Of a stretch of DNA of 6,166 nucleotides, positions 1-5,524 are shown in pieces; the first letter of the stretch is position 1; each line of letters opens with the position of its first letter. Origin of the DNA: an uncultured Oscillochloris sp. (lineage in GTDB: Bacteria > Chloroflexota > Chloroflexia > Chloroflexales > Chloroflexaceae); the NCBI GenBank assembly GCA_903877945.1, contig CAIRFY010000188.1, positions 1 to 6,166 of the forward strand. The letters run 5' to 3'. A program made the translations under genes and the position numbers. The notes under the pieces are model-generated. The model saw nothing but the letters and a program-made list of their open reading frames with translations, was not told the origin of the DNA and did no database searches.

Positions 1-31
1 GCGTGACAATTCAGCGCCGAAACGATGACGC

Positions 32-140
32 GGTGAGGCGCTCCGTATCGCCTCATCGCCTCATCGCCGACGCCACCAGTGGCGAAAGTTGGGCAGCCAT
101 AGAGGTGAGGCGCTCCGTATCGCCTCATCGCCTCATCGCC
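32..140. repeat. Pair of 37-bp direct repeats, each a small palindrome
   Basis: Two identical 37-bp copies lie at 32-68 and 104-140, with starts 72 bp apart. Within each copy GGTGAGGCG can pair with CGCCTCATC (one G-T wobble) around an 8-nt CTCCGTAT loop, followed by another CATCGCCT unit, so each copy is a potential hairpin plus a short octamer repeat. A 66-codon open frame (3-203) runs through both copies, but it only translates the repeat and has no convincing ribosome binding site, so I do not call it a gene. The stretch 1-284 contains no supported gene. GAGGCG/CGCCTC palindromes recur at 4600-4652, which suggests a dispersed repeat family. Confidence 0.85.
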
Positions 141-193
141 TCGGCGCATCATCGCAAGACTGTAAAGCTGAATGTGCCCATTTTGAAACATGC

Positions 194-236
194 CTTAGGG
201 TGAAAGAGTCAGCTACGCTGGCTCTTTCACCCTAAG
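194..236. repeat. Long hairpin upstream of the dehydrogenase gene
   Basis: Arms 194-213 and 217-236 are 20 nt each and complementary except for one position, which becomes a G-U pair in RNA; the loop is only TAC. The arms read CTTAGGGTGAAAGAG and onward. The hairpin ends 48 bp before the dehydrogenase ATG and is followed by GCGGGGTTTT (241-250), so the T-run is not directly attached to the stem. It could terminate transcription from upstream, lie in the 5' untranslated leader, or be the remnant of a small palindromic repeat. The sequence does not decide between these. Confidence 0.75.
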
Positions 237-270
237 ATATGCGGGGTTTTAGGACGGCAGCCCTACATCT

Positions 271-277
271 AAAAGGA
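271..277 (+). promoter_or_regulatory. Ribosome binding site of the dehydrogenase
   Basis: AAAAGGA lies 7 nt before the ATG at 285, a good Shine-Dalgarno match and spacing. It supports that start over any other in-frame Met. Confidence 0.7.
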
Positions 278-284
278 TACGACG

Positions 285-1550
285 ATGGTGTCTGACCGCA
301 ACAACCCCTTCCTCATCGCGCAGCAGCAGTTCGACATCGCCGCCGATATTCTTGGTCTGCCTGACAGCATCCGCGCTATACTGCGGGTGCCCCAGCGCGA
401 GCTGACGGTGAATTTCCCGGTGAAGATGGACAATGGTGATACGCGCATGTTCACTGGCTACCGTGTGCAACACAACCTCGGTCGCGGCCCGGTGAAGGGC
501 GGCATCCGCTACCACCCTCATGTAGACATCGATGAGGTGCGCGCCCTGGCGATGTGGATGACCTGGAAGTGCGCCCTGGTAAACATCCCTTACGGTGGAG
601 CCAAGGGCGGCGTGATCGTCGAGCCCAAGCAGCTCTCGCTGGGCGAGCTTGAGCGCCTCACCCGGCGCTTCGCCACGGAGATCTCGATCCTGCTCGGTCC
701 CGAAAAGGATATTCCCGCACCTGATATGGGGACGAATGCCCAGATGATGGCCTGGATAATGGACACGATCTCCATGCACCGTGGCTACACCGTACCCGCC
801 GCAGTCACCGGGAAGCCGGTGAACATCGGCGGCTCCCATGGCCGCGTGGAGGCCACCGGGCGCGGCGTGATGCTGATGGTGCGCGAGATCGTCCGCCTCC
901 TCGGTCGTGACCTCGATGGCCTGCGCGTGGTCGTCCAGGGCTTCGGCAATGTCGGCAGCACGGCGGCCTTCCTGCTTCACCAGATCGGCTGTAAGGTGGT
1001 CGGTATTTCCGACGCCACCAGCGGTTACTACAGCCCCGCCGGCCTCGATATTCCGGCCATGCGTACCTTCACCAACCGACACTCGTTCCGTATGTTGGAG
1101 GGCTACAGCGCATCCGATGTCGAGCAGATCAGTGGCGCGGCCTTGCTGGAACTGGACTGCGATGTGCTGATCCCCGCCGCAATTGAGAACCAGATCACCG
1201 AGCAGAACGCCGGACGTATCCGCGCCCGTGTGATCGTCGAAGGGGCCAACGGCCCCACCACGCCCGACGCTGACCTGATCCTCGCCGAGCGCGGGGTGAC
1301 CATTGTGCCCGATATTCTGGCTAACTCCGGCGGTGTGATCGTTAGCTACTTCGAGTGGGTGCAGGGTCTTCAGGAGTTCTTCTGGGACGAACACGATGTG
1401 AACGAAAAGCTGGAGCGGATCATTGTCGGCGCATTTACCCAGGTCTGGCAGATGGCCGTCGAACGCAAACTGACCTTGCGCACCGCCGCCTACCTCCTGT
1501 CCGTCCAGCGCGTCGCCGATGCCAATCAGACCCGTGGAGTGTATCCTTGA
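285..1550 (+). CDS. Glu/Leu/Phe/Val dehydrogenase, probably glutamate dehydrogenase
   Basis: A 421-residue protein, full length for the hexameric glutamate dehydrogenase family. It is expected to interconvert glutamate with 2-oxoglutarate plus ammonia in the cytoplasm, using NAD(P). Visible hallmarks of the N-terminal substrate domain are GPVKGGIRYHP (about 68-78, K71), then K95, PYGGAKGG with the presumed catalytic K107, and APDMGT with the presumed catalytic D147. The Rossmann domain has the nucleotide-binding GFGNVG at 219-224 and an acidic D243 near the end of the next strand, which favours NAD+ over NADP+ (inference). The SYFEWVQ segment (354-360) carries the substrate-pocket serine. The glutamate-type lysine and serine pattern argues for glutamate rather than leucine or phenylalanine, but substrate should be assayed. 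The start is supported by AAAAGGA upstream. The next gene follows after a 142-bp spacer holding a large inverted repeat. A 532-codon open frame antisense to this gene is a codon-bias shadow. Confidence 0.93.
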   Translation: MVSDRNNPFLIAQQQFDIAADILGLPDSIRAILRVPQRELTVNFPVKMDNGDTRMFTGYRVQHNLGRGPVKGGIRYHPHVDIDEVRALAMWMTWKCALVNIPYGGAKGGVIVEPKQLSLGELERLTRRFATEISILLGPEKDIPAPDMGTNAQMMAWIMDTISMHRGYTVPAAVTGKPVNIGGSHGRVEATGRGVMLMVREIVRLLGRDLDGLRVVVQGFGNVGSTAAFLLHQIGCKVVGISDATSGYYSPAGLDIPAMRTFTNRHSFRMLEGYSASDVEQISGAALLELDCDVLIPAAIENQITEQNAGRIRARVIVEGANGPTTPDADLILAERGVTIVPDILANSGGVIVSYFEWVQGLQEFFWDEHDVNEKLERIIVGAFTQVWQMAVERKLTLRTAAYLLSVQRVADANQTRGVYP

Positions 1551-1551
1551 G

Positions 1552-1680
1552 AATGCAAAATGCAAAATGCAAAATGCAAAAGTTACGGAAGTCGCGGAAG
1601 TCGTGGAAGTCGTGCTGTGACCTGTGTGTGACACCTCGCTGCTTCTGACATTTTGCATTTTGCATTTTGCATTTTGCATT
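1552..1680. repeat. 129-bp palindromic element with heptamer-repeat arms
   Basis: The left arm (1552-1581) holds four tandem ATGCAAA heptamers, and the right arm (1651-1680) four TTTGCAT heptamers. The arms are perfect reverse complements over 30 bp. The 69-bp centre includes three tandem copies of the 9-mer YGGAAGTCG (1586-1612). The element starts 1 nt after the dehydrogenase stop codon and ends right at the Shine-Dalgarno of the next gene. There is no transposase and no obvious target duplication. It resembles a non-autonomous small palindromic repeat. In RNA the stem would be long but AU-rich. Confidence 0.92.
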
Positions 1681-1688
1681 AGGAAGAG
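1681..1688 (+). promoter_or_regulatory. Ribosome binding site of the HAD gene
   Basis: AGGAAGAG begins at the base after the right arm of the heptamer palindrome. Its AGGA core is 8 nt before the ATG at 1693. It decides the start: the in-frame ATG at 1624 lies inside the repeat element and would add 23 residues translated from repeat sequence. Confidence 0.7.
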
Positions 1689-1692
1689 ACCA

Positions 1693-2379
1693 ATGGATCG
1701 GCTGATACTCTGGGATGTGGACGGGACACTCCTGACGACGGACGGGATTGCGGCGGCGGCGATGCAGGCGGCGATGCGCCAGGTGGTCGGCCCATCGGCA
1801 CCGATGGAGCGTACTTCGTATGCCGGGAAGACCGATTGGTTGATCATCCGCGAGAGCTTCCCCAGTTTGGGCGGCGATGGGGTGGCCGAGCGGCTCCACG
1901 AGTTTATCGCGGCCTACTGCGCTGGACTGGAGCTTCAGCGCGCGGCCCTGGCTGCCCGTTCGCGGGTCTTCGGTGGTGTGTCCGTGCTGCTAGAGGCTCT
2001 CCAGACCACGGCGCGCCAGGCTCCTCTCACCGGCAATATTGTGGCGGCGGCGCGGATCAAGCTGGAGTGTACCGGCCTGCTGCACCTGCTCGATGTAGAG
2101 GCCGGAGCCTACGGCGACGACCACTACGACCGGGCGGCTCTGGTGCCGATTGCCGCCGGGCGCGCCGCCGCACGCTACGGGCGAACCTTCAGCGGCCCCC
2201 AGATCGTGATTGTCGGCGACACGCCCAACGACATCGTCTGTGGCAAGGCCAACGGCGCACGCACCGTGGCCGTGGCCACCGGCCCCTACTCGCTGGCGGA
2301 ACTGGCCGCCTGCAGCCCTGACGTGGCCCTGCCCGACCTGAGCGATACCGACGCTGCTCTGGCGGCGATCCTGGGGTAG
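1693..2379 (+). CDS. HAD-superfamily phosphatase (phosphoglycolate phosphatase-like)
   Basis: A 228-residue cytoplasmic hydrolase of the haloacid dehalogenase superfamily. Motif I is WDVDGTLL, with nucleophile D8 and acid/base D10. Motif II is the threonine in PLTGN (T113). Motif III is probably K123. Motif IV is GDTPNDI (D176 and D180), which binds Mg2+. The segment between motifs I and II (about 15-90) is a helical C1-type cap. Size and the LTGN and GDTPND patterns resemble phosphoglycolate phosphatase and related small-metabolite phosphatases, but the substrate cannot be read from sequence. I chose the ATG at 1693 because it follows AGGAAG and puts motif I at the extreme N terminus, as is usual in this family. 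The longer frame from 1624 only adds repeat-encoded residues. It could be co-transcribed with the upstream dehydrogenase if the 30-bp-arm hairpin between them is read through. Confidence 0.9.
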   Translation: MDRLILWDVDGTLLTTDGIAAAAMQAAMRQVVGPSAPMERTSYAGKTDWLIIRESFPSLGGDGVAERLHEFIAAYCAGLELQRAALAARSRVFGGVSVLLEALQTTARQAPLTGNIVAAARIKLECTGLLHLLDVEAGAYGDDHYDRAALVPIAAGRAAARYGRTFSGPQIVIVGDTPNDIVCGKANGARTVAVATGPYSLAELAACSPDVALPDLSDTDAALAAILG

Positions 2380-2388
2380 AGTCTACCT

Positions 2389-2414
2389 GGGGGCTGAGGT
2401 TTTCAGTTGCCCCC
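2389..2414 (+). terminator. Possible terminator hairpin after the HAD gene
   Basis: GGGGGC (2389-2394) can pair with GCCCCC (2409-2414) 10 nt past the HAD stop codon. The loop (2395-2408) contains a short T-run and could pair internally (CTGA with TCAG) as an alternative fold. No T-run follows the stem, so intrinsic termination is uncertain. Confidence 0.35.
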
Positions 2415-2505
2415 CGGCTGGCGACTGAAGTCGCGCCGGAGGGCGCTGCGCGCCGGGCGTCGGCCTTCGCCGACGCCGGATGCCGGACGCCGGATGCCGG
2501 ATGCC
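2414..2505. repeat. Cluster of hairpins plus a GCCGGAY heptamer array
   Basis: Three adjacent hairpins are visible. CCGGC/GCGAC (2414-2425, 2-nt bulge) pairs with GTCGC/GCCGG (2430-2439) around a TGAA loop. GGCGC (2442-2446) pairs with GCGCC (2450-2454). GGCGTCGGC (2456-2464) pairs perfectly with GCCGACGCC (2469-2477) around a CTTC loop. Four tandem heptamers GCCGGAT or GCCGGAC (2475-2502) follow. No gene is supported here. The array could fold or slip, and it may help end transcription before the glycosidase promoter. Confidence 0.75.
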
Positions 2506-2567
2506 AGCCAGATCCGCCCGCGCCGGGGGCGGTCGGTCAGATTCCGTGGCAGACCACGTCATCACCG

Positions 2568-2575
2568 TATACAAT
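2568..2575 (+). promoter_or_regulatory. Putative -10 box of the glycosidase gene
   Basis: TATACAAT contains TACAAT at 2570-2575, five of six matches to TATAAT. The expected start of transcription falls on or next to the A of the ATG at 2582. No purine-rich Shine-Dalgarno lies between the box and the ATG. A -35 element is weak at best (TGGCAG region near 2547). This fits a leaderless transcript. Confidence 0.45.
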
Positions 2576-2581
2576 TCGGCT

Positions 2582-4492
2582 ATGATTCAACGCATCAACC
2601 ACGTAGCAGCCATGATCGTCGTGGCCGTGATCCTTCTTTCCGCACCGGCCACATCCGCGCAGCCCAGCACGATGAGTCCCTTCGGCACGACAACATCCTC
2701 CGCACCGGCCACATCCGCGCAGCCCAGCACGATCAGCATGTTTGGCATGAACACCTACTTCAGCGGTCGCGAGCGGATCAGCCGCGACGGTGATGCGGGC
2801 GTGGCCACGCTGGTCGCCAAGGGCCGCCAGATCGGGGCTGCGTGGGCGCGTGAGGAGATGAGCTGGGGGAACATTGAGCGCAATGGCAAGGGCATCTGGA
2901 GCTGGGATCTCTTCGACCAGCGGCTTGGCGAAGCGGCCCAGGCGGGGTACGGCATCGTGGGCATGCTGCTCACCACGCCCGCGTGGGCCACGGTGAGCGA
3001 CTGTAGCCAGCGTATGGTGCGCTACGCCTCTGCCGGTGTCTATGCGGCCGACTACTGGTGCCCACCGGCAAACCCGCAGGATTTCGCCGACTATGTGCGG
3101 GCCGTGGTGGAACGCTACGACGGCGACGGCATCAACGACGCGCCGGGATCGCCCCGTGTGGCCGTCTGGCAGATCTGGAACGAGCCGAATGCGTGGGAGA
3201 CGTGGCCGGGCAGCCCGGCGGAGTTCGCTTCGATCTGGCAGGCTGGCTACGCCGCCGCCAAGGCCGCCGACCCGACGGCGATTGTCACCTCGCCCGGCCT
3301 CTATATCTTCGACGGGCAGTGGCGCGATGGTGTGGGCCACGGCGACGGGCTGCGCTTCCTCAATGATGTTTTGGCCGCACGCCCAGCGATCTGGGCCAGC
3401 TTTGATGTCCTGGCTGTCCACCCCTATATGCCCGACGTGGCTCCTGATAAGCCCGGCCTCTACGGTTCCATCAGTTTGTGGGGTCGTCTGAATATGGCTC
3501 GGTTATGGCTCAACAGCCACACCGCCAGCTACGGCGGATCGCCGCGCCCCCTCTGGGTAAGCGAGATTGGCTGGCCAACCTGTACCGCCGCCCAGTCATA
3601 CTGCACGGTCGCGGCAGCGCCACAGCTCAACGCTATCGGGCTAGACGCCCTGGTCGGCAAGAGCGAAGATCAGCAGGCCAACTACCTCGTGCGGGCCTAC
3701 GCTATTGCGATGGCCCTTGGAGTTCAGCACGTGAGCTGGTTTCAGCTTGAGGATAAGTTCGATGGCTCGGCAAAGAACTTCTGGCAGGAAGCGGCGATCT
3801 TCGGCACTGTCAGCGAGGGCTACCGGGCAAAGCCAGCCGCCCTTGCATACGCGACAATGGTGGGGGTACTCGCGGGGGGGGCACGTTTTCTCGGCCTTGG
3901 GTCACTGAACACCTTCGGCTACAGCCCGACATCCTTAGTCCCCTCTGCCCGCTTTCACCTGCGTTTTCTCACCAGCGACAACCAGCTTGTCGATCTGCTC
4001 TGGAGAAATAGCGGGAATGAGACGGTCAATCTGCCGCTGGAGCCAGGCCGCACGGCGGCTCTACGCGACCGATCAGGCAACCTGCTGAACACCTTCGTTA
4101 GCGGCGGATCGGCCCGGCTCGCGCTCAATGAAAGCCCGATCTACCTGATCCAGAACACTGCTCCTGGGCTGAGCATGACCCCCAATAGCATAACCAGCTT
4201 GATGCAATCAGGTGCCCCCCAGCAGCGCGTAACGATCACGGTGAGCAATAGCGGATCCGGTGCGATCACCTGGAGCGCCACGACGAATGCCGGCTGGGCG
4301 AGTGTGGAGACGCCTACTGGCCAGGGATACCGTAGCACCCTGAACCTCAGCCTCAGCCCGACTGGCCTAGCGCCTGGTAGCTACAACGCCATCCTGCACG
4401 TCACCAGCGGTGCCATCGCACAAGATATTCCGCTGCGCCTGGTGGTAAGTACCACCCTGTGGCGCAGCTATCTTCCGTTCGTGGGACGATAG
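2582..4492 (+). CDS. Secreted clan GH-A glycoside hydrolase with BACON-like domain
   Basis: A 636-residue protein, probably exported. Residues 1-26 form a signal peptide: a basic start, the hydrophobic core MIVVAVILLS, then an A-T-S-A cleavage region, which is duplicated about 20 residues later. Residues about 52-430 form a TIM-barrel hydrolase. IWNEPN (198-203) gives acid/base E201 and VSEIGWP (326-332) gives nucleophile E328, with VHPY at 279-282. This is the retaining clan GH-A arrangement seen in GH39 and GH5-like families; the exact family and sugar are unknown. Residues about 455-523 look like a small beta-sandwich often appended to such barrels. Residues about 528-622 resemble a BACON carbohydrate- or mucin-associated beta-sandwich (ITWSATTNAGWASVETPTG). 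The C terminus is SYLPFVGR. Cysteines C141, C160, C334 and C341 could form disulfides. The ATG at 2582 is preferred because it begins the signal peptide and sits just after a -10-like box; the open frame extends upstream through repeat sequence only. Confidence 0.85.
   Translation: MIQRINHVAAMIVVAVILLSAPATSAQPSTMSPFGTTTSSAPATSAQPSTISMFGMNTYFSGRERISRDGDAGVATLVAKGRQIGAAWAREEMSWGNIERNGKGIWSWDLFDQRLGEAAQAGYGIVGMLLTTPAWATVSDCSQRMVRYASAGVYAADYWCPPANPQDFADYVRAVVERYDGDGINDAPGSPRVAVWQIWNEPNAWETWPGSPAEFASIWQAGYAAAKAADPTAIVTSPGLYIFDGQWRDGVGHGDGLRFLNDVLAARPAIWASFDVLAVHPYMPDVAPDKPGLYGSISLWGRLNMARLWLNSHTASYGGSPRPLWVSEIGWPTCTAAQSYCTVAAAPQLNAIGLDALVGKSEDQQANYLVRAYAIAMALGVQHVSWFQLEDKFDGSAKNFWQEAAIFGTVSEGYRAKPAALAYATMVGVLAGGARFLGLGSLNTFGYSPTSLVPSARFHLRFLTSDNQLVDLLWRNSGNETVNLPLEPGRTAALRDRSGNLLNTFVSGGSARLALNESPIYLIQNTAPGLSMTPNSITSLMQSGAPQQRVTITVSNSGSGAITWSATTNAGWASVETPTGQGYRSTLNLSLSPTGLAPGSYNAILHVTSGAIAQDIPLRLVVSTTLWRSYLPFVGR
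2639..2758 (+). repeat. 60-bp tandem duplication inside the glycosidase N terminus
   Basis: The 35 bp at 2639-2673 recur identically at 2699-2733, a 60-bp period. The remaining 25 bp of each unit (2674-2698 and 2734-2758) have diverged. The encoded 20-residue units are SAPATSAQPSTMSPFGTTTS and SAPATSAQPSTISMFGMNTY. The second leads directly into the catalytic domain, so the first is probably the spare copy. The frame is kept because 60 is a multiple of three. Confidence 0.95.
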
Positions 4493-4525
4493 GCGTGGTG
4501 ACAATAGAGCATAAGTAACGCGGAG

Positions 4526-4561
4526 CGAAGCGAAGTGTCCCGACCGGGATTCTTCGCTTCG
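4526..4561. terminator. Hairpin after the glycosidase gene, possible terminator or repeat
   Basis: CGAAGCGAAG (4526-4535) pairs perfectly with CTTCGCTTCG (4552-4561). An inner TCCC/GGGA pairing (4538-4541 with 4546-4549) lengthens the stem. It begins 34 bp past the stop codon. It is followed by ACAAGGTTT, so only a short T-run lies downstream. A related fragment, CTTCGCTCAGAATGACA (4689-4705), lies further on. From memory, CTTCGCTCAGAATGACA-type palindromes are dispersed in many bacterial genomes, so this may be a repeat acting as a terminator. Confidence 0.55.
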
Positions 4562-4584
4562 ACAAGGTTTCAGGTGCCAGGTTT

Positions 4585-4675
4585 CAGCTTTACCGTGTGG
4601 TGATGAGGCGAGGATGCGACGAGGCGATGCTATCGCATCCTCGCCTCATCACGTCCCCGCCAAACGGTAAAGCTG
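4585..4675. repeat. Nested palindrome with two pairs of perfect arms
   Basis: Outer arms CAGCTTTACCGT (4585-4596) and ACGGTAAAGCTG (4664-4675) are perfectly complementary over 12 bp. Inside them, arms 4600-4619 and 4633-4652 are perfectly complementary over 20 bp, built on GATGAGGCGAGGATGCG, with a 13-nt loop. The outer and inner stems are separated by 3 nt on one side and 11 nt on the other. The direct repeat AGGTTTCAG (4565-4573 and 4579-4587) precedes it. The 285-bp spacer 4493-4777 holds no supported gene; a 75-codon open frame across the element is not convincing. Confidence 0.9.
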
Positions 4676-4764
4676 TTCTGAACCATGTCTTCGCTCAGAA
4701 TGACAGGATTTCTCATAGCGTGACTGCTGCGGTATTGCCGAGGAAGTCTTGTTGTCGTAGGTGG

Positions 4765-4770
4765 TATACT
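4765..4770 (+). promoter_or_regulatory. Putative -10 box of lipB
   Basis: TATACT matches TATAAT at five of six positions. Transcription would be expected to start at about 4777, one base before the lipB ATG. The bases between (CCTCTTC) are pyrimidine-rich and contain no Shine-Dalgarno. No good -35 hexamer is seen at normal spacing. A leaderless lipB transcript is the simplest reading. Confidence 0.5.
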
Positions 4771-4777
4771 CCTCTTC

Positions 4778-5512
4778 ATGATTTTGACTCGCACCATTAC
4801 CCTCATCCGCCCCGGTCGGGTTGACTACACACAGGCATGGGCGTGGATGCGCCAGCTCGCCGCCGACCGCTCGGCAGGCCGCGCCGACGACAGCCTGCTC
4901 ATTCTGGAGCACCCGCCGACAATTACCCTCGGTAATAAAGCCCGGCCTGAGCATATCCTGATCGCATCCGAGGTTCTCGCCGCCCGTGGGGTGTCCATCG
5001 TTCAGGTTGATCGTGGCGGCGATGTGACCTACCACGCCCCCGGCCAGATCGTGGGCTATCCGATCCTGAAGCTCTCGCAGCACGGTGGCGATATTGGGCG
5101 CTATGTGCGCAACCTTGAGGAGACGATCATCCGCACCCTGGCCGACTTTGGGGTAACTGGCGAGCGTATCCCTGGACTCACCGGGGTCTGGGTGGGCGGC
5201 GGCACGGCCAAGGTCTGCGCAATCGGCGTGAAGCTGAGCGCCGCCGGGGTCACGAGCCACGGATTCGCCCTCAACGTCAACCCGGATCTCGCTGGTTTCG
5301 CCCAGATTGTGCCTTGCGGGATCAACAACCGCGCCGTCACGTCGCTCAGCGCCCTCCTGAAACGTGATGTCGCCCCCGCCGAGGTGGAGCCCGCTCTCCT
5401 TCGTCATTTCGCCGCCGTTTTCGACGTGGCACCCGTAGAGGCGAAGCATCGCCCGCCTATGGACGCGGAAGTTCCCCACGGGTCAAGTGGCGATGATTCG
5501 CCCTTACAATAA
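4778..5512 (+). CDS. lipB: Octanoyl-[acyl-carrier protein]:protein N-octanoyltransferase (LipB)
   Basis: A 244-residue cytoplasmic enzyme that moves the octanoyl chain from acyl carrier protein to lipoyl domains of the 2-oxoacid dehydrogenase complexes and the glycine cleavage H protein. This is the first step of endogenous lipoate assembly. Family signatures are LLILEHPPTITLG (about 40-52) and RGGDVTYHAPGQ (79-90; many homologues have G where A87 is). TAKVCAIGVK carries the presumed catalytic lysine K145, SHGFALNVNPDL (160-171) follows, and VPCGI holds the active-site cysteine C180, which carries the acyl thioester. The last 20 or so residues are polar and look like a disordered tail beyond the fold. 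The ATG at 4778 is the natural family start and lies right after a TATACT box. LipA, the sulfur-inserting partner, is not in this window. The next gene starts 12 bp downstream and is probably in the same transcript. Confidence 0.95.
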   Translation: MILTRTITLIRPGRVDYTQAWAWMRQLAADRSAGRADDSLLILEHPPTITLGNKARPEHILIASEVLAARGVSIVQVDRGGDVTYHAPGQIVGYPILKLSQHGGDIGRYVRNLEETIIRTLADFGVTGERIPGLTGVWVGGGTAKVCAIGVKLSAAGVTSHGFALNVNPDLAGFAQIVPCGINNRAVTSLSALLKRDVAPAEVEPALLRHFAAVFDVAPVEAKHRPPMDAEVPHGSSGDDSPLQ

Positions 5513-5514
5513 GC

Positions 5515-5518
5515 GAGG
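5515..5518 (+). promoter_or_regulatory. Ribosome binding site of the DinB-like gene
   Basis: GAGG in the short gap after lipB lies 6 nt before the ATG at 5525. It supports translation from a shared lipB message. Confidence 0.6.
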
Positions 5519-5524
5519 CATCCG

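Noticed and set aside
32..140. Possible CRISPR array from two 37-bp repeats with a short spacer
   Set aside because: Only two repeats, the copies contain internal octamer repeats, and no cas genes are nearby.
3..203. 66-codon + strand open frame at the left edge
   Set aside because: It translates the two 37-bp direct repeats (VRRSVSPHRLIA twice), with no ribosome site or recognisable domain.
1624..1692. N-terminal extension of the HAD protein from the upstream ATG
   Set aside because: The extra 23 residues come from the palindrome's right arm; the ATG at 1693 has a Shine-Dalgarno and gives the normal family N terminus.
249..1847. 532-codon open frame antisense to the dehydrogenase
   Set aside because: It is a codon-bias shadow of a clearly recognisable gene, crosses the heptamer palindrome and has no domain signature.
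2480..2581. N-terminal extension of the glycosidase from an upstream ATG
   Set aside because: It encodes translated GCCGGAY repeats and would bury the signal peptide; the ATG at 2582 starts the signal peptide.
2537..3421. 294-codon antisense open frame in the glycosidase gene
   Set aside because: The + strand frame has catalytic motifs; the antisense frame is a shadow in GC-rich codon usage.
4649..5479. 276-codon antisense open frame over lipB
   Set aside because: lipB is unmistakable on the + strand, and the antisense frame has no family features.
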